Part shown: one piece after another, positions 7,031 through 12,430 of the stretch
Layout of the letters: each line of letters opens with the position of its first letter
How positions within the stretch are numbered: the first letter of the stretch is position 1
From: Nitrosotalea sp.
GTDB lineage: Archaea > Thermoproteota > Nitrososphaeria > Nitrososphaerales > Nitrosopumilaceae
NCBI GenBank assembly: GCA_022545805.1
Contig: JAKEIJ010000077.1
Location: 1-12,430 of the forward strand
Direction of reading: 5' to 3'
Length of the DNA stretch: 12,430 nt
Notes under the pieces: generated by a model
Databases searched by the model: none
The model's input: only the letters and a program-made list of their open reading frames with translations
What the model was told of the DNA's origin: nothing
Translations under genes and position numbers: made by a program

Positions 7031-7312
7031 ATGGATGTTCAACTGAAAAAATCTTCTCCAAAGGAGGTTCAATTGGACATAGTAAAATCCGACATCAGCA
7101 CTCTCTATATAGTACAATATGAGATGCTCAAGGATCCTACTGTAGAGTTTGCAGGTGTAGTCTTGAAACACCCTCTTACCAAACAACTTGCAATGCGAGT
7201 AAACACTTCAAAAGGAAATCCGATCAAGGAAATTGAAAAGGCAACAAAGACTGCCATTGAATATACAGACGAATTAAAAAAAGCAATTTTTTCTAAAATT
7301 AAAGGTGTCTAA
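7031..7312 (+). CDS. rpo11: DNA-directed RNA polymerase subunit Rpo11 (RpoL)
   Basis: This 93-residue subunit is the archaeal counterpart of eukaryotic RPB11. It pairs with Rpo3 to form the alpha-like platform on which RNA polymerase assembles. The family core is clear: VEFAGVVLKHPL then a strand (LAMRVNTSKGNP) and a long C-terminal helix (IKEIEKATKTAIEYTDELKKAI). The frame is open to 6857, but the upstream part is antisense to the neighbouring gene and contains the promoter. The ATG at 7031 gives the normal family length and lies 29 nt after a TATA box. Its stop codon TAA is immediately followed by the ATG of tfs, and its last codons carry the Shine-Dalgarno-like sequence of that gene. Confidence 0.95.
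   Translation: MDVQLKKSSPKEVQLDIVKSDISTLYIVQYEMLKDPTVEFAGVVLKHPLTKQLAMRVNTSKGNPIKEIEKATKTAIEYTDELKKAIFSKIKGV
7303..7307 (+). promoter_or_regulatory. Shine-Dalgarno-like site for tfs inside rpo11
   Basis: AGGTG ends 5 nt before the tfs ATG and overlaps the final Lys-Gly-Val codons of rpo11. It suggests internal initiation on a shared transcript, unlike the leaderless first genes. Confidence 0.5.
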
Positions 7313-7627
7313 ATGAAATTCTGTCCCAAGTGTCAGGCACGGCTAAAGATAGATAGCTCTGACTCTGAATTTGTATGCCCCAAATGTGGATACAGTGAGA
7401 AAGGCAGCAAGGTCACCAAGCAAGTGAAAAATGAAGGTAGCTCTAATCTCAATGTTCTAGATGAAAAAGAAAAAGCAGAAGCAATGCCGACAATCAAGAT
7501 TGATTGTGAAAAATGTGGAAATAATGAAGCAGTCTGGTGGATGCTTCAAACAAGAAGTGCGGATGAACCGACCACTCAATTTTACCGATGCGTCAAGTGC
7601 AGCTATACTTGGCGAAATTACGCATAA
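7313..7627 (+). CDS. tfs: Transcription factor S (TFIIS/RPB9-like transcript cleavage factor)
   Basis: This 104-residue protein stimulates RNA cleavage by backtracked RNA polymerase. The N-terminal zinc ribbon has C4-x2-C7 and C22-x2-C25. A linker of about 35 residues follows, then the C-terminal TFIIS-type ribbon with C65-x2-C68 and C93-x2-C96. The hairpin carries the acidic pair D84-E85 in RSADEPTTQFYRC, which enters the polymerase secondary channel to activate cleavage. The intact DE pair argues for an active factor rather than an inhibitory paralogue such as Sulfolobus TFS4. It starts directly after the rpo11 stop, so both come from one mRNA. Confidence 0.96.
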   Translation: MKFCPKCQARLKIDSSDSEFVCPKCGYSEKGSKVTKQVKNEGSSNLNVLDEKEKAEAMPTIKIDCEKCGNNEAVWWMLQTRSADEPTTQFYRCVKCSYTWRNYA

Positions 7628-7663
7628 GGTTTAACTTGAACATTCTGTGAGATGTGAATAAGT

Positions 7664-8410
7664 TTGGCATTTTCTGCAAAGTCTGGTGGTTCTGAAGAAT
7701 GGAAAGCAGTAATTTCCGCTATATCGACCCTAGTTGAAGAAGCTACATTCGAAGCTACTGGTGAAGGAATTGCTTTTCGAGGAATGGATCCATCACATGT
7801 TGCATTAATTGATATTGCTTGGCCTAATTCTGCATTTGAAAAATATGTTTGCGATGCAGATGTCAAGTTTGGAGTAAGAATAGACGAGTTTTCAAAGTTA
7901 ATAAAAAGAGCTGATAAAAAAGACAATATAGAAATTAGCATTTCTGAAGACAAGCTTTTGCTTGTTACTATAGGTAAAAATAAAAAATACAAAATGCGAT
8001 TGATTGAAAGTTCTGCAACTGATACTCCACTTCCAAAAATTACCTATAACGCCAAAGTGGGTGTAACATCTGCAGAATTTGATAAAATACTTGGCGACAT
8101 TCAGGTTGTTTCAGAATATTTATCCATTAATGCCAATCCTACAAAAGCAGAATTTTCAGGACGTGGCGATTCTGGTGAGGCAATTATCACACTAGAAAAA
8201 GGAATGTCCGAGATGCCAGAGATTGAAGTAAAAGAAGACAGCAATGCAACCTATAGCTTGGAATATCTCAATAGCATAGTCAAGGCAATAGGTACTGTTG
8301 CAGGTACAGTAGTTTGTGAGTATTCAAGTAAAATGCCACTTAGGCTAGAATTTAAGGTAGCCAACATTGGCAGAATTCACTTTTACCTTGCTCCTAGAGT
8401 AGAGAGTTAA
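7664..8410 (+). CDS. pcn: PCNA sliding clamp
   Basis: This 248-residue DNA polymerase sliding clamp has the usual family length and two repeated clamp domains. Recognisable parts are FRGMDPSHVALIDI near 38-51 in domain 1, the KYKMRLIES strand before the interdomain connector, the SAEFDKILGDIQVVSE helix opening domain 2, and the C-terminal IGRIHFYLAPRVES. It encircles DNA and tethers polymerase, FEN1, ligase and RFC clients. The start is TTG: a TGA lies in frame three codons upstream and the next ATG would remove the first domain's core. A weak TATA-like GTTTAACT lies about 32 nt upstream; the 36-nt gap from tfs also allows read-through. Confidence 0.96.
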   Translation: MAFSAKSGGSEEWKAVISAISTLVEEATFEATGEGIAFRGMDPSHVALIDIAWPNSAFEKYVCDADVKFGVRIDEFSKLIKRADKKDNIEISISEDKLLLVTIGKNKKYKMRLIESSATDTPLPKITYNAKVGVTSAEFDKILGDIQVVSEYLSINANPTKAEFSGRGDSGEAIITLEKGMSEMPEIEVKEDSNATYSLEYLNSIVKAIGTVAGTVVCEYSSKMPLRLEFKVANIGRIHFYLAPRVES

Positions 8411-8432
8411 AAGATTTTAAGGATAATAGGGC

Positions 8433-8437
8433 GAGGT
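8433..8437 (+). promoter_or_regulatory. Shine-Dalgarno-like site for aspartate kinase
   Basis: GAGGT lies 9 nt before the TTG start at 8447. It favours that start and translation from a transcript shared with PCNA. A competing TATA-like GATTTTAAGG (8413-8422) would put the RNA start after this site. Confidence 0.4.
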
Positions 8438-8446
8438 TATACTGAT

Positions 8447-9844
8447 TTGAAACTTGTTCTAAAATTTGGTGGAACTTCTGTTTCCTCTCCGCAAAATATT
8501 CGAAACGTTGCAACTATGATAAAGAAGCTAACAAAGGAATACAAAATCATTCCAGTGTTTTCTGCAATAAGCGGAGTCACAGATGATTTAATCAGAATAA
8601 CAAATTTGATCCAGAACAGAAACAAGGAAGGTGCAAGCTTGATTGCAAAGAAAATAATCAAGATGCATACTGATATTGCAAATCAATGTGTCAAGAACTC
8701 TAAAATAAAAAAAGACTTGCTCAATAAGATGAAATCAGACCTTGATGAGTTTGAGGATCTTTTGCATGGAATGTTACTGCTTGGAGAAGTGACACCGAAA
8801 TCTTCTGACTATATGATCTCATTTGGTGAAAGACTATCCATCAATTTGGTGGCATTTACGCTAAATGAACTAGGCATAAAGGCAGTGCCTCTCACAGGAA
8901 AAGACGTAGGAATAGTTACAGACTCTAACTTTGGAGGAGCAAAGCCGCTGATGGACACAACACGTTTGCATGTATCTCATACAATAGAAAATCTACTACA
9001 AAAGAAAACCATGGCAGTAATTGGTGGATTTGCTGGTGCAGATCAACATGGTAACATCACTACATTTGGAAGAGGTGGGTCTGATTATACTGCAACTATC
9101 ATCGCATCAAGCATCAAGGCAGATGAAGTCTGGTTGATGAGCGATGTAGATGGTCTGATGACAACTGATCCAAAGATTATCAAAAATGCAAAACTGATCA
9201 AAGAAGTATCATACATTGAAGCAATGGAGATGGCACTATTTGGTGCAAAATACATTCATCCAAGAGCATTAGAGCCACTTGTTGCAAAAAAAATTCCTTT
9301 ACGAATAAGAAATACGTTTAATCTTGATAATCCAGGTACGCTGGTCACTGCCACTCCACAAGCTGATACGCAAAAGACAGTAAAATGTGTCAGCACCATA
9401 CGACATACTGGATTAATTGATGTAAGGGGTGGAAGCATGGTTGGTGCCCCTGGTACTGCAGCTACAATATTTTCAATTCTTGCAAAAGAAGGAATTAACA
9501 TAATGATGATATCTCAAAGCCCATCCGAGTCATCCATTTCAATCATTGTAAAGAAAAATGACTTGGACAAGGCAGTAAATTCACTTGAGATGAATCTGCT
9601 TGGCAAAGTCATCAAAAAAGTAGATGTCACAGTAGATGTATCCATACTTGCGCTCATTGGTTCTGGAATGAGAGGAATCACAGGAGTTGCCTCCAAAGTA
9701 TTTACTGCTGTTGCAAAAAAAGGTGTGAACGTAATAATGATAGCTCAAGGTTCATCTGAGCTTAATCTTGCATTTGTAGTCAAAGACTCTGATTGTAATG
9801 CAGCAGTACAGGCACTGCATGATGAGTTTAAACTAGACAAATAG
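8447..9844 (+). CDS. lysC: Aspartate kinase with two C-terminal ACT domains
   Basis: This 465-residue monofunctional enzyme phosphorylates L-aspartate to aspartyl-4-phosphate, the first step to threonine, methionine and (where made by this route) lysine. The amino acid kinase domain shows KFGGTS at 6-11, FGERLS at 126-131, TFGRGGSDYT at 206-215 and the VWLMSDVDGLMTTDP nucleotide-binding stretch. Two ACT domains follow, at about 318-390 (GLIDVRGGSMVGAPG) and 398-465 (ILALIGSGMRG). They usually bind an end-product amino acid and give feedback inhibition; which amino acid cannot be told here. No homoserine dehydrogenase domain is fused. TTG at 8447 begins directly at the conserved strand MKLVLKFGG, so the start is secure. 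It lies 36 nt after PCNA. Confidence 0.95.
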   Translation: MKLVLKFGGTSVSSPQNIRNVATMIKKLTKEYKIIPVFSAISGVTDDLIRITNLIQNRNKEGASLIAKKIIKMHTDIANQCVKNSKIKKDLLNKMKSDLDEFEDLLHGMLLLGEVTPKSSDYMISFGERLSINLVAFTLNELGIKAVPLTGKDVGIVTDSNFGGAKPLMDTTRLHVSHTIENLLQKKTMAVIGGFAGADQHGNITTFGRGGSDYTATIIASSIKADEVWLMSDVDGLMTTDPKIIKNAKLIKEVSYIEAMEMALFGAKYIHPRALEPLVAKKIPLRIRNTFNLDNPGTLVTATPQADTQKTVKCVSTIRHTGLIDVRGGSMVGAPGTAATIFSILAKEGINIMMISQSPSESSISIIVKKNDLDKAVNSLEMNLLGKVIKKVDVTVDVSILALIGSGMRGITGVASKVFTAVAKKGVNVIMIAQGSSELNLAFVVKDSDCNAAVQALHDEFKLDK

Positions 9845-9863
9845 CAGAGACTCTCGCTAAAAG

Positions 9864-9873
9864 CATATTTATG
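9864..9873 (+). promoter_or_regulatory. TATA box of the exported-protein gene
   Basis: CATATTTATG is centred about 26 nt before the ATG at 9895, the leaderless spacing. A second AT-rich run (aaattaaatatt) lies too close to the start to be the functional box. Confidence 0.5.
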
Positions 9874-9894
9874 CAAATTAAATATTCATAGCGT

Positions 9895-11346
9895 ATGAAC
9901 AGGCTTCTGCTTTTAGTAATTCTTGTATTAATTGGAGGCCTTGTGGCTTCGCTATCATTATTTAATGATCAACTTGCTAACGCTGGATCGACAAAAAAGA
10001 TTCAGTTCACTCAGACTGTTACATCTATACAAGATCCTGGAATTGGTCACAGCAATGAACAGATGGCAATAGTGTTACCACCAAACAGCGGTTCAATTTA
10101 TCATGGTTCCATTACATATAGCTCAAGTCAACCTGTACAAGTTGTTGTTTTGCATCAAATTGACAAAGGTGACTCTAAAGGCCAACCAACTTGGACAGTA
10201 GATGACAATACACTTTATGCAATAACCACAATTGATTCAAATTCCAGTGGAGGCAGTTTGGATTTTACAGGGTCTGCCATTGGTCTACACTCTACAAACT
10301 CTAGTCAGTTTGCTGCTACCGTAAGTGTGGACGGATGGATCAGAGTTACAACTTCAACAGTTGCTCAATCTGCAACTGTCATACCAACAACTGAAAATTC
10401 TACTATCAAGTTACCAAAAAGCACAATCCCAGTACAGATACCGATGCATCAGGGAGTGGTAAATGGAAAAACCGTTTACTATGTCATAACAGATTCTAGT
10501 AACAATCTTGTAGCAAATACCATATCTGTCAAACAAGACTGGACTGTTCAGGTATCGCCTGTATTGGCTCATGTACCGGTGGGATCATACGGCAACATCT
10601 TCGTATTCACAAATGGAATTGAAGGAAATGGAACACGTGGATATCAAGATGACGTGTTATCATTTACACCAACTGACAAGCAGTACAGTCCGTTAAACAA
10701 AGTAATTGAAGTATCCTGGAATATAGGACGAGGACCATTTATTCTCAATTCTACAAAAGCAATTCTTGATGCAAACATGACAGGAAAGGTAAAACTGACT
10801 GTCACTGATACAATCCTGAATACTCCTGAGTTAGTCTGGGATGGAGGCGCACTAGATGTGAGAACAAACAAGGTGTTGTCTGACAAGACATCATATCTTG
10901 ATGGACAAGTTCTTGATGTGAGTGTAGATAACATGACTGCCACCTTTGTAGGACACAGGGGATGGGGGCCTGATGGAAAAACTGTATACTATATCATAAC
11001 TGCCGGCACTCCTCAAGGACCTGCACAGACAATGAAGATTCTAGATGTTCCTTCGCTTTCTCTTCTTGACTTGTCTGCAAGAGATGTCTATCACTTTACC
11101 AATGGATTGCAAGGTGCAGGACCATTTGGATATCAAGAAGGAATTTCTAGTGCACAACCAGGAGATTCTGCTTACAGTCCGATCTGCAAAGTTTCAATAA
11201 TTAATTGGAATGATCCAAAGAATGCCAAAGTTTTAGAAAATAAAAATGACATTGATTATGAAAAATTAGCAGGAGATGTTACCATACAAGATGCAACGGT
11301 ACTCGACAAGAACTACATTCTTGATTGTCCTATTGTAACTCCATAA
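9895..11346 (+). CDS. Exported or membrane-anchored protein with an internal tandem duplication
   Basis: I do not recognise a named family for this 483-residue protein. Residues 3-20 form a hydrophobic signal or anchor helix after a short MNR start, so the bulk should lie outside the membrane. Residues 36-160 are a Ser/Thr/Asn-rich beta domain. Two related domains follow: about 183-315 and about 353-479. Matched landmarks are GKTVYYVIT (191) with GKTVYYIIT (361), FTNGIEGNG..GYQ (238) with FTNGLQGAG..GYQ (401), and YSPLNKV (264) with YSPICKV (427). Each copy has a His a few residues before GKTVYY (H185, H354). Only the second copy has cysteines (C431, C478), possibly a disulfide. Many N-x-S/T sites suit archaeal surface glycosylation. 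A cell-surface ligand- or metal-binding role is a guess. It has its own promoter and no obvious operon partner. Confidence 0.82.
   Translation: MNRLLLLVILVLIGGLVASLSLFNDQLANAGSTKKIQFTQTVTSIQDPGIGHSNEQMAIVLPPNSGSIYHGSITYSSSQPVQVVVLHQIDKGDSKGQPTWTVDDNTLYAITTIDSNSSGGSLDFTGSAIGLHSTNSSQFAATVSVDGWIRVTTSTVAQSATVIPTTENSTIKLPKSTIPVQIPMHQGVVNGKTVYYVITDSSNNLVANTISVKQDWTVQVSPVLAHVPVGSYGNIFVFTNGIEGNGTRGYQDDVLSFTPTDKQYSPLNKVIEVSWNIGRGPFILNSTKAILDANMTGKVKLTVTDTILNTPELVWDGGALDVRTNKVLSDKTSYLDGQVLDVSVDNMTATFVGHRGWGPDGKTVYYIITAGTPQGPAQTMKILDVPSLSLLDLSARDVYHFTNGLQGAGPFGYQEGISSAQPGDSAYSPICKVSIINWNDPKNAKVLENKNDIDYEKLAGDVTIQDATVLDKNYILDCPIVTP
10441..10839 (+). repeat. Tandem protein domain, copy 1
   Basis: Residues ~183-315 of the exported protein. 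The boundary is approximate. At the DNA level 10465-10490 matches 10975-11000 at 23 of 26 positions, offset by exactly 170 codons. Confidence 0.7.
10951..11331 (+). repeat. Tandem protein domain, copy 2
   Basis: Residues ~353-479 of the exported protein, paralogous to copy 1 through the GKTVYY, FTNG..GYQ and YSP..KV landmarks. It differs by carrying the only two cysteines of the protein. Confidence 0.7.
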
Positions 11347-11359
11347 AATCATCAAAACG

Positions 11360-11369
11360 GATAAATTTA
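11360..11369 (+). promoter_or_regulatory. TATA box of cbiH
   Basis: GATAAATTTA is centred about 27 nt before the ATG at 11392, which fits a leaderless transcript starting at or next to that ATG. Confidence 0.5.
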
Positions 11370-11391
11370 CTTTGGAAACCTCCTAGTGTGA

Positions 11392-12180
11392 ATGACCGGT
11401 AAATTGTTTATTGTAGGTGTAGGGCCTGGTCATCATGACCACATGACTTTTCGTGCAAAACAAGCAATTGAGGAAAGCAACACAATTGTTGGTTATGAGA
11501 CATATGTCAACCTGGTCGAGGATCTAATCGAAGGAAAAGAGGTCCACAGATATGCAATGACACAAGAAGTAGAAAGAGCACACCAGTGCATTGATCTTGC
11601 AAAATCTGGAAAAATAGTCTCACTTGTATCAAGTGGAGATCCAGGAATCTACGGAATGGCAGGTTTGATTTATGAAATTTTGGCAGAAGAGGGATGGGAC
11701 AGAAAAGCTGGTCTACATGTTGAGATAGTTCCAGGGGTTTCATCGCTTAATTCTTGTGCGGCACTAGTTGGCTCTCCGCTTATGACAGATTTTGCTGTAG
11801 TAAGCATGAGTGATCTACTTGTTCCTTGGGAAATAATAACAAAAAGAGTAGAGGCAGCGGCTCAAGGTGATTTTGTTATCGTAATATACAATCCTGCAAG
11901 CAAGAAAAGAATTCATCAACTACAAGATACAAGAAAACTTCTTTTAAAATACAGAAAACCTAACACACCAGTAGCAATTGTAAAGGGGGCATATCGAGAA
12001 TCCCAAGAAGTTGTTCTAACAGACTTGGAAAACATGGAACAGCACAACGACAAGCTTGGCATGATAACTACAGTAATAATTGGTAACTCTTCGACTTACC
12101 TGTACAAAGATTTGATGATAAACCCACGTGGTTATACATCAAAATACAATATTGTAGAGCCGCAGCAGACAAGAAAGTAG
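11392..12180 (+). CDS. cbiH: Cobalt-precorrin-3 / precorrin-3B C17-methyltransferase
   Basis: This 262-residue tetrapyrrole methyltransferase contracts the corrin ring while methylating C17, using S-adenosylmethionine, in cobalamin synthesis. Family marks are the N-terminal GVGPG loop (9-13), SSGDPGIYGMAG (80-91), VEIVPGVSSLNSCAALVGSPL (110-130), IYNPASKKR (165-173) and the terminal GNSSTY (231-236). The LVSSGDPGIYGMAG and YNPAS..R features set the CobJ/CbiH class apart from the other corrin methyltransferases. I use the symbol of the early-cobalt (anaerobic) pathway, which is the usual archaeal assignment; the sequence alone does not separate CbiH from CobJ. No CbiG or other corrin gene is fused or present in the window. 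The TAG is followed after one base by the ATG of the next gene. Confidence 0.95.
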   Translation: MTGKLFIVGVGPGHHDHMTFRAKQAIEESNTIVGYETYVNLVEDLIEGKEVHRYAMTQEVERAHQCIDLAKSGKIVSLVSSGDPGIYGMAGLIYEILAEEGWDRKAGLHVEIVPGVSSLNSCAALVGSPLMTDFAVVSMSDLLVPWEIITKRVEAAAQGDFVIVIYNPASKKRIHQLQDTRKLLLKYRKPNTPVAIVKGAYRESQEVVLTDLENMEQHNDKLGMITTVIIGNSSTYLYKDLMINPRGYTSKYNIVEPQQTRK

Positions 12181-12181
12181 C

Positions 12182-12430
12182 ATGAAAGTCCAGATAGGAC
12201 TAACCTTACCACAAGGGTGGCTAGATGAATTTCCTACCAATAATCCTTACGAGCAATTCTTGTTTTCAAAAAAAGTTGCGCTGACTGCAGAAAAACTTGG
12301 GTTTGTTGCAGGATATGTTTATGATCACTTTGTTTCCCATCCGTCAAATGATCGCAGTGATACCTTGTTCGAGGCATACATGCTTCTTTCTGCAATCTCT
12401 TCAGTAACATCAAAGCTCAGAGTAGGGCAG
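12182..12430 (+). CDS. Luciferase-like (LLM class) F420- or FMN-dependent oxidoreductase, N-terminal part
   Basis: The frame is open from ATG at 12182 to the window end, giving 83 residues. It begins MKVQIGLTLPQGW, the first strand of the luciferase-like TIM barrel. It continues with a helix (FLFSKKVALTAEKLG), the strand-loop AGYVYDHFVSHPSND, and DTLFEAYMLLSAISSVTSKLRVG, which matches the D-H-F...P....E.....A.A..T..lrlG pattern of the family. Members use FMN or coenzyme F420; ammonia-oxidising archaea are known to make F420, so F420 is the likelier cofactor, by inference. The substrate is unknown. The ATG lies 1 nt after the cbiH stop, so the two are almost surely co-transcribed, which points to a cofactor-biosynthetic or cofactor-linked role. 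Confidence 0.88.
   Translation, partial: MKVQIGLTLPQGWLDEFPTNNPYEQFLFSKKVALTAEKLGFVAGYVYDHFVSHPSNDRSDTLFEAYMLLSAISSVTSKLRVGQ

Noticed and set aside
10644..10943. Minus-strand open frame within the exported-protein gene
   Set aside because: It is a shadow frame of Ser/Thr-rich coding sequence with no start signal or recognisable pattern.

Overview
The window looks like a core chromosomal segment of an ammonia-oxidising archaeon of the Nitrososphaerota (Thaumarchaeota), most like the Nitrosopumilus/Nitrosarchaeum/Nitrosotenuis group. The evidence is the gene set (two-ring Cdc48 ATPase, archaeal PCNA, Rpo11, transcription factor S, a stand-alone parvulin, a CbiH-type corrin enzyme), the AT-rich composition, dense packing, frequent TTG starts, and TATA-like boxes 24-30 nt before start codons, the pattern of leaderless archaeal transcripts. 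I see no insertion sequence, prophage, CRISPR array, rRNA or tRNA. The genus is inference.

Layout. 1-2824: the C-terminal four fifths of a Cdc48/VAT unfoldase, then an AmmeMemoRadiSam-type radical SAM enzyme. 2903-3163: a one-domain Lrp/AsnC ligand-binding protein, tail-to-tail with a class V PLP enzyme on the minus strand (3160-4302). 4333-4947: a TTG-started protein that looks like a RecA/KaiC fold without a Walker A motif, tail-to-tail with a parvulin prolyl isomerase (4939-5214, minus). 5385-5684: a ferredoxin with one Asp in place of a Cys. 5769-6263: a DUSP23/VHZ-like dual-specificity phosphatase, tail-to-tail with an overlooked 48-residue gene (6266-6412, minus) that lies behind a 180-residue unknown gene (6442-6984, minus).

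7031-9844 is an information-processing run on the plus strand: rpo11, tfs, PCNA, then aspartate kinase. It links RNA polymerase assembly, transcript cleavage and the replication clamp to entry into Lys/Thr/Met synthesis. 9895-11346 is a membrane-anchored or secreted extracytoplasmic protein with an internal duplication. 11392-12430 holds cobalt-precorrin C17-methyltransferase (cobalamin synthesis), followed after one base by the start of a luciferase-like (F420/FMN) oxidoreductase cut by the window end.

Most of the window is recognisable housekeeping content, and I do not see a clearly new multi-gene system. The points most worth checking are the duplicated exported protein, the animal-like DUSP23 phosphatase, the Walker A-less RecA-like protein, the small 48-residue gene, the inverted repeat upstream of the ferredoxin, and the cbiH-oxidoreductase pair. 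All three convergent gene pairs have 3' ends that overlap or sit within 2 nt.
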